Below, in pieces: positions 24,911 to 32,068 of a stretch of 34,043 nt of DNA. Numbering within the stretch: the stretch's first letter is position 1; every line of letters starts with the position of its first letter. The notes below the pieces were generated by a model that made no database searches, was not told the origin of the DNA, and saw only the letters and a list, made by a program, of their open reading frames with translations. Made by a program: the position numbers and the translations under genes. Origin of the DNA: Collinsella sp. (GTDB lineage Bacteria > Actinomycetota > Coriobacteriia > Coriobacteriales > Coriobacteriaceae); assembly GCA_019413955.1 (NCBI GenBank), contig DXMX01000004.1, positions 9,243 through 43,285 of the forward strand, given 5' to 3'.

Positions 24911-26083
24911 ATGCAAATCGAGGAGAACGGCCAGGGAACGCTCCGCAATAATCTATCGGGGAAATTGGCTTACTATTCGTTTTTTCCAACGCCCTTGCAA
25001 TCATTGAGGCAGCTAAACCTCACCGAGGAAACCTATCGCACGCTTTCCGCATGCTCACGAAAGCTTGGAGAGCTTGAAGGCATGCTCTACTTTGTTCCCA
25101 ACGCCGACATGTATCTGACAATGTACGTGCGCAAAGAAGCACTCCTTTCTTCGCAAATTGAAGGAACCCAGTGCACGTTTGACGACCTACTTAGTCCATC
25201 GCAAACACAACTCCATCATAAAGATGTCGCAGACGTCGTGAATTACGTCCGTGCTGTCGACCGCGGCGTAGAACTGCTCAAAAAGATGCCCTTGTGCACG
25301 AGACTTCTTAGGCAAGTTCATGCGGTCCTGCTGGACGGAGTGCGCGGAACGGAGAAGAATCCAGGCGAGCTGCGCTCCTCACAAAACTGGATTGGCCCCT
25401 CAGGCTGCACCATTGCAACCGCATCGTTTGTCCCTCCAAACATTGAAGATTTGAGTAACACGCTCCAGGACCTCGAACGCTTTATCAATGAGCCTCAAGT
25501 CGAAATGGATCCGATTGTGCGGGCGGCGCTCGTCCATTACCAATTTGAAACTGCCCATCCATTCCTAGACGGAAACGGTCGCCTGGGCAGGCTTCTCATT
25601 ACACTTATGCTCATCAATGATGGCGTTCTTCATTCTTGCTTGTTCTATCCATCGTTCCAGTTCAAGAAAAATCGAAGCGAGTACTACCGGCAACTCACAT
25701 CCGTAAGGGAGAGAGGCACTTACGAGGAATGGATAGAGTTTTTCTGCAACAGTCTTCTCGAGAGTGCGAAGGACTCGGTAGGGTCTTTAAAAAACCTTGT
25801 TGACCTCCATAACCGTTCCACAGCAACCATTACCGAAAATCTCGGAAGGACCGCTGCAAACGGGCAAAGGCTGTTGGGCATTCTTGAAGAGCACCCCATC
25901 GTCGACACCGCATTCATCGCTGCCCAACTCGATATCGGCAGGAGTACCGCGAGCTCGCTTGTCAAATCATTTGAAGAATTGGGTATCCTCCGTCCGCTCG
26001 ACGAGTCAAGACAGAGATACCGGCAGTACGGGTATGAAGAGTATCTTTCGATTCTCAGGGAAGACGCCGAGCCGATTAGATAG
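24911..26083 (+). CDS. Fic-family protein with N-terminal inhibitory helix and C-terminal HTH
   Basis: 390 residues from the ATG at 24911, chosen because GGAGGG lies five bases upstream (an ATG at 24899 overlaps that site). An N-terminal Fic_N-type region carries the inhibitory helix SSQIEG (80-85), whose Glu normally blocks ATP binding. The Fic core has the full catalytic motif HPFLDGNGRLGR (216-227) with the catalytic His. Residues about 310-380 form a winged helix-turn-helix (TAFIAAQLDIGRSTASSLVK). Fic enzymes attach AMP or other nucleotides to target side chains; the target is unknown. GC content is visibly lower than the flanks, it is monocistronic, and 64-bp palindromes lie on both sides. 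Confidence 0.9.
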   Translation: MQIEENGQGTLRNNLSGKLAYYSFFPTPLQSLRQLNLTEETYRTLSACSRKLGELEGMLYFVPNADMYLTMYVRKEALLSSQIEGTQCTFDDLLSPSQTQLHHKDVADVVNYVRAVDRGVELLKKMPLCTRLLRQVHAVLLDGVRGTEKNPGELRSSQNWIGPSGCTIATASFVPPNIEDLSNTLQDLERFINEPQVEMDPIVRAALVHYQFETAHPFLDGNGRLGRLLITLMLINDGVLHSCLFYPSFQFKKNRSEYYRQLTSVRERGTYEEWIEFFCNSLLESAKDSVGSLKNLVDLHNRSTATITENLGRTAANGQRLLGILEEHPIVDTAFIAAQLDIGRSTASSLVKSFEELGILRPLDESRQRYRQYGYEEYLSILREDAEPIR

Positions 26084-26109
26084 GCATCGCAGCCCAGGCA
26101 AATTAAAGC

Positions 26110-26173
26110 GAGCGTGGATAATCTCCCACTTTGAGCCCGCACACAGGCCAAAACCGGGAGATTATCCACGCTC
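26110..26173. repeat. 64-bp palindromic repeat, copy 3
   Basis: Perfect 18-base arms, GAGCGTGGATAATCTCCC and its complement, 27 bases after the fic stop. The G-C for A-T change near the outer end relative to copy 1 is compensated in both arms. Confidence 0.85.
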
Positions 26174-26183
26174 ATTTCTGACT

Positions 26184-26210
26184 AGTCATTTAAGAACGTC
26201 CCCAATGACT
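26184..26210. repeat. short hairpin repeat, AGTCATT...AATGACT
   Basis: Seven-base arms around TAAGAACGTCCCC. Nearly identical to 22770-22794 and similar to 1059-1085. Confidence 0.7.
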
Positions 26211-26238
26211 ACTCCGGCATCGCCGATGTTTCGGCAAC

Positions 26239-26406
26239 GACAGCGAACGGGCCGCATTCGGAGCAAGACGACGCCGCAGGTAGAGAACGGACAGCGAGCG
26301 GGTCGCATTTGAGACAAGGTGACGTGAAACGAAAGGGCGCTGACCTTCTGGTCGCGCCCTTGAAGTTGAACGTCAGATTGTCCAAATGCGGCCCGCGCAG
26401 CGTCGA
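26239..26406. repeat. structured intergenic element, copy 3 of 3, with a duplicated 5' half
   Basis: The complete copy runs from 26272: 5' box CGCAGGTAGAG, outer stem GCGGGTCGCATTTG (26298-26311) with CAAATGCGGCCCGC (26383-26396, one G-T pair), bulged A, GACAA/TTGTC, the GG/GA loop, TGACGT/ACGTCA, apical AAGGGCGC/GCGCCCTT with a bulged T and GACC-TTCT-GGTC, and 3' box GCGCAGCGTCGA. A diverged partial copy of its 5' half (26239-26271) lies in front, and its GGGCCGCATT matches the 3' arm even better, so two 5' arms could compete. It lies between convergent fic and pyrE. Confidence 0.7.
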
Positions 26407-26409
26407 GCA

Positions 26410-26437
26410 GTTACGGCGTTTGGTAAAACGCCGTAAC
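26410..26437 (-). terminator. hairpin at the pyrE stop codon
   Basis: GTTACGGCGTTT pairs with AAACGCCGTAAC. The stem abuts the pyrE stop, and the start GTTACG is shared with the hairpin at 22974. There is no T run. Confidence 0.55.
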
Positions 26438-27117
26438 TAACGTGCTCCGTACTGCTCGTAGTAGGCGTCGATAGCGGTCTTGAGCTCGTCGTCGATGACG
26501 ACTTTGCCGTCGATCTCGTGGTTGTAGAGGGTCTCGACGACCTCGGCCATGGAGACGATGCTCGCGACGGGGAAACCGTACTTGGCCTCGATCTCCTTCT
26601 GCGCGGTGGTCACGCCACCCTTGCCGACCTCCATGCGGTTGAGGGACACGATGAGGCCCTTGATCTCGACATCGGCAGCAGCCTTGACCTTGGGATAGGT
26701 CTCGTCGATGGACTTACCGCTGGTGGTGACGTCCTCGACCATAATCACGCGGTCGCCGTCCTGGGGCTCGTAGCCCAGCAGGTTGCCCTTGTCGGCGCCG
26801 TGGTCCTTGGCCTCCTTGCGATCGCAGCAGTACTTGACCTCCTTGCCGTACAGCTCGTGGTAGGCAATTGCGGTCACGACGGCCAGCGGAATACCCTTGT
26901 AGGCCGGTCCAAACAGCACGTCAAAGTCGTCGCCAAAGTTATCGTGGATGGCCTGGGCGTAATACTCGCCCAGCTTCTTGAGCTGATAGCCCGTCACATA
27001 GGCGCCGGCGTTCATAAAGAACGGGGACTGACGGCCGCTCTTGAGCGTAAAGCTGCCGAATTTAAGAACGTCGGACTCGACCATGAACTTGATGAACTCT
27101 TGCTTGTAAGCCTCCAT
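26437..27117 (-). CDS. pyrE: orotate phosphoribosyltransferase
   Basis: 226 residues from the ATG at 27117, which follows GAGAGGAGCCCGC (a longer in-frame start at 27201 has none). It joins orotate and PRPP to OMP in pyrimidine synthesis. The PRPP-binding signature is VIMVEDVTTSGKSIDE near 125-140, and YCCDRKEAKDHGADKG is the flexible catalytic loop. FTLKSGRQSPFFMNAG near the N-terminus matches the family. It stands alone here, divergent from the mgtA transcript. Confidence 0.95.
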   Translation of the reverse strand: MEAYKQEFIKFMVESDVLKFGSFTLKSGRQSPFFMNAGAYVTGYQLKKLGEYYAQAIHDNFGDDFDVLFGPAYKGIPLAVVTAIAYHELYGKEVKYCCDRKEAKDHGADKGNLLGYEPQDGDRVIMVEDVTTSGKSIDETYPKVKAAADVEIKGLIVSLNRMEVGKGGVTTAQKEIEAKYGFPVASIVSMAEVVETLYNHEIDGKVVIDDELKTAIDAYYEQYGAR

Positions 27118-27223
27118 GCGGGCTCCTCTCGTAATCGCGTACGTGCCTTCCAGTTTAGCGCAGGCAGGGCGCGTTGCGGGCGCGCTTTGGGGCCTCGGCA
27201 TTCTGTAAAGGCTTTGTCAGGGG

Positions 27224-27275
27224 CAATGGTTTTCCAAACATTGGGGTTGACACGGCAAACCCCCTCATCAAGAAT
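27224..27275 (+). promoter_or_regulatory. promoter of the mgtA transcript with upstream dyad
   Basis: TTGACA (27247-27252) and AAGAAT (27270-27275) are 17 bases apart. A bulged inverted repeat, CAAT-GTTT/AAAC-ATTG (27224-27243), ends three bases before the -35 and may bind a regulator. A start near 27282 would give a leader of about 270 bases. Confidence 0.65.
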
Positions 27276-27341
27276 ACGGGCGGATTGTAACGGGTACGTG
27301 ATACCTGAAGCGCATCGCGCCCGGCCTTAAGGAGGTGTGCC

Positions 27342-27482
27342 ATGGAAGGCAGTCATAGTCGAAAAACCTGCATGTCGCCCTCGGCACGCCGCGAGGATTC
27401 CGCACACGCACAAGCGCCAACAGCCGACCGTCAAAACCACCACAAAGGTGCCCGTCCCCTTTGTGGTAGCTCGCGAGCATGA
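27342..27482 (+). CDS. 46-codon upstream ORF in the mgtA leader
   Basis: The ATG at 27342 is preceded by TAAGGAGGTG, a near-perfect Shine-Dalgarno seven bases away and stronger than those of most genes here. The peptide is basic and rich in Arg, Pro, His and Ala (MEGSHSRKTCMSPSARRED at the start) and matches no family I know. It ends at a TGA at 27480-27482, 72 bases before mgtA. Codons 6-13 form the 5' arm of a long-range stem with the region just past the stop. This suggests a regulatory leader peptide like E. coli MgtL, by analogy only; it could instead be chance coding over a repeat. Confidence 0.5.
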   Translation: MEGSHSRKTCMSPSARREDSAHAQAPTADRQNHHKGARPLCGSSRA

Positions 27483-27507
27483 CGTGAGCGACATCTAGGT
27501 TTTTTGA
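27359..27507 (+). promoter_or_regulatory. long-range stem in the mgtA leader, possible attenuator
   Basis: AAAAACCTGCATGTCGC (27362-27378) pairs with GCGACATCTAGGTTTTT (27488-27504) with a single C-C mismatch and one G-U, and three more outer pairs follow. The enclosed 109 bases hold most of the upstream ORF, a hairpin repeat (27439-27467) and the palindrome GCTCGCGAGC. The 3' arm is T-rich, and the ORF's ribosomes would melt the 5' arm, so translation could toggle the structure ahead of mgtA. Confidence 0.55.
27439..27467. repeat. ACCACAAAGG hairpin with CCCGTCCC core
   Basis: ACCACAAAGG and CCTTTGTGGT form a ten-base stem inside the upstream ORF. A related unit is at 33663-33692 with GGGGACAGG on the other strand. 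Confidence 0.65.
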
Positions 27508-27553
27508 AGCACATACGACACGTACGCTAACTCCCTTCAACAAGGAGGACCCT

Positions 27554-30322
27554 ATGCTGATGCTCAAAACCGCCACGGTACTCGAAGCTATCTCCAAGCG
27601 CCGCCGCACGGCGCGCCCTGCCGCTCACGCCGGCCTGTCCAAGAACACCATATTCGCCGCCACCCATAGCGCCGAGGATGCCCTCGTGCTGCTCGACGCC
27701 ACGGCTGGCGGACTCACCGCCGAGCACGCCGCCGAGCGCCTGAGCGCGGTCGGCCCCAACACCATCGAGGCGCCGACCAAGACGCTCGCCCGCCGCATCG
27801 CCGACGCATTCATCGATCCCTTCGCCGGCATCCTCGCCGCGCTCGCACTGGTCTCGCTCTATATCGACGTGCTCGCCGTGCCCGAGCCGCAGCGCGACCC
27901 CTCCACGGTCATCGTCATCGGCATCATGCTGCTGGTATCGGGCGGCATGAAGTTTATCCAGGAAGCCCGCAGCGGCAATGCGGCCGAGGCCCTCAAGGAC
28001 CTGGTCTCCAACACCTGCTGCGCTCTGCGCGACGGCGAGCGCCTCGAGATCCCCTTCGACGAGCTCGTCCCCGGCGATGTGATCCGCCTCTCTGCCGGCG
28101 ATATGGTGCCGGCCGACGCCCGTATCATCACCGCGCGCGATCTGTTTGCGATCGAGTCCGCACTCACCGGCGAGAGCAACGCCGTCGAAAAGACCGCTTC
28201 CGCCGCGGTCGTCGAGGGTGCCAACGGCTCCGCGCTGCCACTCTCCGCCTGCAAGAACATCGTCTTTACCGGCACCTCCGTGCAAAACGGCACTGCAATG
28301 GCGCTTGTCGTTGCCACCGGCTCGGACACCTACCTGGGCGGCATCGCCAAGATGCTCAACGGGCACGGCGAGAAGAGCGCGTTTGACCGCGGCGTCTCGA
28401 GCGTCTCCATGCTGCTCGTACGCCTCATGCTCGTTATGGCGCCGGCCGTCTTTGCCATCAACGCCGCCACCAAGGGCAACGTCATCGACGCGCTGCTATT
28501 CGCCACGAGCGTGGCCGTGGGCATCACGCCGCAGATGCTTCCCGTCATCGTGACCACGAGCCTGTCGCAGGGCGCCAAGGACCTCGCCCGTCGCCAGGTT
28601 ATCGTCAAGGAACTGCCGGCGATCCAAAACCTCGGCGCGATGGACGTCCTGTGCTGCGACAAGACCGGCACCCTCACCGAAGACCGCATCGTGCTCGAGC
28701 GCTACCTCAACACCGACGGCAACGAGGACGTGCGCGTACTGCGCCATGCGTTTTTGAACAGCTTCTTCCAGACCGGCCTCAAGAACCTTATCGACCTGGC
28801 CGTCATCGACCGCGCCGACGTGACGCCCTCGGCCACAGCACCCGGCTCCATGCTGGGCCAGAGCCTGCGCGACCGCTATACCAAGATCGACGAGGTGCCC
28901 TTCGATTTCTCGCGCCGTCGCCTGAGCGTCGTTGTCGCCGACGCCCAGGGCAAAACCCAGATGGTTACCAAGGGAGCTGCCGAGGAAATGCTCGAGATCT
29001 GCTCCTTTATCGAGGTCGATGGCGCCGCCCAGCCGCTCACCGAAGACAAGCTCGCCCAGATTCGCAAGCAGGTCGCCGGGCTCAACGCCGAGGGCCTGCG
29101 CGTGATTGCCGTGGCGCAGAAGACCAATCCGCGCTGCGTGGGCGAGTTTGGCATCGCTGACGAGTGCGACATGGTGCTGATGGGCTTTTTGGCCTTCCTC
29201 GATCCGCCCAAAGCAAGTGCCGCGGGCGCCGTCGCTACCCTCGAAGCCAAGGGCGTGGCGGTCAAGGTTCTGACCGGCGACAACGTCCGTGTCGCCGCCA
29301 CCGTTTGCGAGCAGATCGGCATCGACGCGAGCAACGTCTTGCTCGGCTCCGAGATCGATGCGCTCGACGACGCCGAGCTTGCCGAACGCGCCGAGAACAC
29401 CCACCTCTTCGCCAAGCTCTCGCCGCTGCAGAAGGCGCGTCTGGTGCGCGTCATGCGTGAGCTGCTCGACCACACCGTGGGCTTTATGGGCGACGGCATC
29501 AACGACGCCGCCGCCATGCGTGCGAGCGACTGCGGCATCTCGGTCGATTCGGCCGTCGACATCGCCAAGGAATCCGCCGATATCATCTTGCTCCAGAAAG
29601 ACCTGGGCGTGCTCGAGCGCGGCATCATCGAAGGCCGCCGCACCTACGGCAACCTGCTCAAGTACCTCAAGACCACGGTGAGCTCCAACTTTGGCAACGT
29701 GCTATCCGTGACCGTCGCGAGCCTGTTCTTGCCATTCTTGCCCATGAGCGCTCTGCAGTTGGTGCTGCTGTCGCTGGTCTACGAGATCGTGTGCATCGCG
29801 CTGCCGTGGGACACCGTCGACGACGCCTGGACTGCCCGTCCGCGTGCTTGGGACGCCGCGTCCATCAAGGGCTTTATGCTCGAGCTGGGCCCCGTGAGCT
29901 CACTGTTTGATATCGCGACTTTCGCCGCGCTCTTCTTTGTGGTGTGCCCCGCCGCCGTGGGCGCAAGCTGGGCAGAGCTTGCCGCTATAGGCGACGTCGC
30001 AGGCATGGCGGCCTTTACGGCGCTCTTCCAGAGCGGTTGGTTTGTCGAGTCCATGTGGTCGCAGACGCTCGTGGTCCACATGCTGCGCTCCCCGCGCCTG
30101 CCACGCCCGCGCGACCACGCCGCGCCCGCGCTGTGCATCCTCACCGTGCTGGGCCTGGTGCTCGTCACCTGGCTGCCGGCAAGCCCCATCGCCGATGCGC
30201 TGGGTCTCATGCCGCTGCCGCCAATCTTCTTCGCGCTGCTCATCGGCATTGTCGCCGCCTACATCGCGCTCACCCAACTGGCCAAGCGCCGCTACATCGC
30301 CCGCCACGGCGAGCTGCTGTAA
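27554..30322 (+). CDS. mgtA: magnesium-transporting P-type ATPase
   Basis: 922 residues, the length of MgtA/MgtB (P3B ATPases). Actuator motif ALTGESNAVEK; phosphorylation motif CDKTGTLTED with the acceptor Asp near residue 369; nucleotide-binding part with MVTKGAAEEML; hinge GDGINDAAAMRASDCG. Ten hydrophobic segments are expected, six of them after the hinge. PFAGILAALALVSLYID is the first helix. It brings Mg2+ (or Ni2+) into the cell with the gradient, using ATP. AAGGAGG seven bases before the ATG is a strong ribosome site. The long leader suggests control after transcription initiation. A perfect terminator-like hairpin follows. Confidence 0.95.
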   Translation: MLMLKTATVLEAISKRRRTARPAAHAGLSKNTIFAATHSAEDALVLLDATAGGLTAEHAAERLSAVGPNTIEAPTKTLARRIADAFIDPFAGILAALALVSLYIDVLAVPEPQRDPSTVIVIGIMLLVSGGMKFIQEARSGNAAEALKDLVSNTCCALRDGERLEIPFDELVPGDVIRLSAGDMVPADARIITARDLFAIESALTGESNAVEKTASAAVVEGANGSALPLSACKNIVFTGTSVQNGTAMALVVATGSDTYLGGIAKMLNGHGEKSAFDRGVSSVSMLLVRLMLVMAPAVFAINAATKGNVIDALLFATSVAVGITPQMLPVIVTTSLSQGAKDLARRQVIVKELPAIQNLGAMDVLCCDKTGTLTEDRIVLERYLNTDGNEDVRVLRHAFLNSFFQTGLKNLIDLAVIDRADVTPSATAPGSMLGQSLRDRYTKIDEVPFDFSRRRLSVVVADAQGKTQMVTKGAAEEMLEICSFIEVDGAAQPLTEDKLAQIRKQVAGLNAEGLRVIAVAQKTNPRCVGEFGIADECDMVLMGFLAFLDPPKASAAGAVATLEAKGVAVKVLTGDNVRVAATVCEQIGIDASNVLLGSEIDALDDAELAERAENTHLFAKLSPLQKARLVRVMRELLDHTVGFMGDGINDAAAMRASDCGISVDSAVDIAKESADIILLQKDLGVLERGIIEGRRTYGNLLKYLKTTVSSNFGNVLSVTVASLFLPFLPMSALQLVLLSLVYEIVCIALPWDTVDDAWTARPRAWDAASIKGFMLELGPVSSLFDIATFAALFFVVCPAAVGASWAELAAIGDVAGMAAFTALFQSGWFVESMWSQTLVVHMLRSPRLPRPRDHAAPALCILTVLGLVLVTWLPASPIADALGLMPLPPIFFALLIGIVAAYIALTQLAKRRYIARHGELL

Positions 30323-30348
30323 CTTCACCGGCACCCTCGTCAAGGATG

Positions 30349-30392
30349 TTTGGGCCGCCGCGACCCGCCCCCGCTGGCCGCGGCGGCCCAAA
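30349..30392 (+). terminator. strong hairpin after mgtA
   Basis: TTTGGGCCGCCGCG pairs perfectly with CGCGGCGGCCCAAA (14 bases) over a 16-base loop. No T run follows on the plus strand, but the complement has T tracts, so it may act more on leftward transcripts. Confidence 0.6.
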
Positions 30393-30430
30393 ACAGCTAA
30401 AAACGCCCCTCACCCCCGCTTTAATTTCTT

Positions 30431-30506
30431 TTGCAAGTTTTAACTTCTTTTGCTTTCTTTCACTTCTTTTAACAAGGCGCCCGGCGGGCATAAGTTGCTC
30501 GCCGGG
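30431..30506. repeat. direct repeat left of the DUF4143 ATPase gene
   Basis: TTGCAAGTTTTAACTTCTTTT, a 12-base insertion, then TTCTTTTAACAAGGCGCCCG and GGCGGGCATAAGTTGCTCGC. It matches 31977-32033 at almost every base apart from the insertion. The two copies flank the ATPase gene. Confidence 0.75.
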
Positions 30507-30625
30507 GGTGTCGGTTCGACGAAGAGGCCTCAGCCGTAGCAACGGATTGCCCAGCGAGAGATTTCCCAAGTGCCAACTCAAACAGTACATGTTTAATCTG
30601 TTTCGTTAATTGAATTGCGTAAATA

Positions 30626-30681
30626 TGGTTAACCAAAGAATTGATATTTGGTTAAATAGTAACTGTATATTTGGTTAAATG
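30626..30681. promoter_or_regulatory. triple TTTGGTTAA operator sites before the ATPase gene
   Basis: TGGTTAACCA (a palindrome, 30626-30635), ATATTTGGTTAAATA (30644-30658) and ATATTTGGTTAAATG (30667-30681) lie in a strikingly AT-rich 100 bases. The last two are direct repeats 23 bases apart. They resemble repressor sites of a self-contained gene; no regulator gene is adjacent, so the ATPase gene may be controlled by a distant or its own product. Confidence 0.55.
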
Positions 30682-30693
30682 TACTGGTAAACA

Positions 30694-31971
30694 ATGGTGA
30701 TAATTATGCCAAAGAAGTACTACACTAGAATTATCGAAAATGAGCTTGACCAGCTGCTGGGTATATTCGGCGCCGTTCTCATCGAAGGACCGAAATGGTG
30801 CGGAAAGACGACCACGGCCGGGACCCGTGCGGCGTCCAGGCTCCTTCTCATGGACCCGTCGCGCAACTTCGAGAATCGCTTGCGTGCCGAGACGGACCCG
30901 GCGCTTGCCGTTGCAGGCGAGGTGCCGCGGCTGATCGATGAATGGCAGGAGGTTCCGAAACTTTGGGACGCGGCGCGGTTTGAGTGCGACAACCGCGGCG
31001 GCGAGCCTGGCCAGTTCATATTTACGGGGTCGGCGACGCCGCGAGACGACGAACGGCCGATGCACAGTGGCGCTGGAAGGTTCGCTAAATTGCGCATGGA
31101 TACCATGACGCTTTTCGAGCTTGGGAAATCCAGCGGCGCGGTTAAGCTGTCGGGCATTATTTCTGGCGAAAAGTTCAATGGCGCTTTCGGATCGCTGGAT
31201 TCCGCCTCGATTGCCGAGTGCGTTGTCCGTGGCGGATGGCCCGCGGCGGTCGGTCGCGATGCGCTGGCTGCGTCGGCGATGGCGAAACGTTACATCGGCA
31301 TAGTCGCCGAAGAAGATTTGTCTCGTGTCGACGGCTCTCGCCGCGATCCCGAAAAGGTCAAAGCCGTCATCGAATCGCTTGCGCGCAATGAATCCACTTT
31401 GGCGACACTCAAGACGCTCGTAGCCGATCTTGGCGGAGAGGTGTCGAGACAGACGGCGGCATCATATATATCCCTTCTCGCTCGGGTTAGTTTCGTTCGC
31501 GATATTCCCGCATGGAACCCCGCAATGAGATCTCCCGTGCACTTAAGAGAATCGAAGAAGCATCATCTCGCTGATCCGTCACTGGCGGCCGCTGCGCTCG
31601 GAGCGACTCCGGCGACATTGCTGCTAGATTTCAAGACGCTTGGGCTGCTTTTTGAATCGTTGGCCCTTCATGATTTGTGGGTTTATGCGCAGGCAAATGG
31701 AATGGGCCTCTATCACTATCACGATTCTCGCGATCTAGAAGTCGATGCAGTCATTGCGGCTCCCGGTGGAACGTGGATCCCGGTCGAAATCAAGCTCAGC
31801 TCCGCCCAAATCGAAGAGGCGTCTGACAGCCTTATTGCTGTCGAGAAGCGTATGGTTGCCGCCGGAAACAACCCGCCAGTTTCGAAAGTCGTAATCATCG
31901 GGTTTGGTTCGCAAGCCTATGTCACTGACCGCGGCGTCCAAGTTGTTCCGCTGGATGTGCTCGCGCCGTAG
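30694..31971 (+). CDS. ATP-binding protein of the AAA_14/DUF4143 family
   Basis: 425 residues; an alternative ATG at 30706 (MPKKYYTRIIENELDQLL) matches the family start better. Walker A is GPKWCGKTTT near 33-42, Walker B-like LIDEWQEVPKLWD near 80-92, and FIFTGSATP near 109 is the sensor segment. The C-terminal DUF4143-type domain ends with a PD-(D/E)xK-like core: ESLALHDLWVYA, then LEVDAVI and WIPVEIKLS, with Asp and Glu-x-Lys in nuclease-fold spacing. These proteins are common orphan ATPases with unknown substrates, sometimes linked to defence or toxin systems. GC content is lower than the flanks, and direct repeats lie at both ends. Confidence 0.85.
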   Translation: MVIIMPKKYYTRIIENELDQLLGIFGAVLIEGPKWCGKTTTAGTRAASRLLLMDPSRNFENRLRAETDPALAVAGEVPRLIDEWQEVPKLWDAARFECDNRGGEPGQFIFTGSATPRDDERPMHSGAGRFAKLRMDTMTLFELGKSSGAVKLSGIISGEKFNGAFGSLDSASIAECVVRGGWPAAVGRDALAASAMAKRYIGIVAEEDLSRVDGSRRDPEKVKAVIESLARNESTLATLKTLVADLGGEVSRQTAASYISLLARVSFVRDIPAWNPAMRSPVHLRESKKHHLADPSLAAAALGATPATLLLDFKTLGLLFESLALHDLWVYAQANGMGLYHYHDSRDLEVDAVIAAPGGTWIPVEIKLSSAQIEEASDSLIAVEKRMVAAGNNPPVSKVVIIGFGSQAYVTDRGVQVVPLDVLAP

Positions 31972-31976
31972 TGCAA

Positions 31977-32039
31977 TTGCAAGTTTTTACTTCTTTTAAC
32001 AAGGCACCCGACGGGCATAGGCTGCTCGCCGGGCGCCTT
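31977..32039. repeat. direct repeat right of the DUF4143 ATPase gene, with terminator-like stem
   Basis: TTGCAAGTTTTTACTTCTTTT and AACAAGGCACCCGACGGGCA match the left copy at 30431-30506. Its 3' half folds as AAGGCACCCGACGGGCA/TGCTCGCCGGGCGCCTT (32001-32039), a stem between the convergent ATPase and glucosidase genes. Confidence 0.75.
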
Positions 32040-32068
32040 GGTTAGGATGCTATTGCTGTTGAGAACGC

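Noticed and set aside
27283..27553. M-box magnesium riboswitch before mgtA
   Set aside because: I could not recognise the conserved M-box sequence blocks; the visible structure is a two-arm long-range stem with an upstream ORF.
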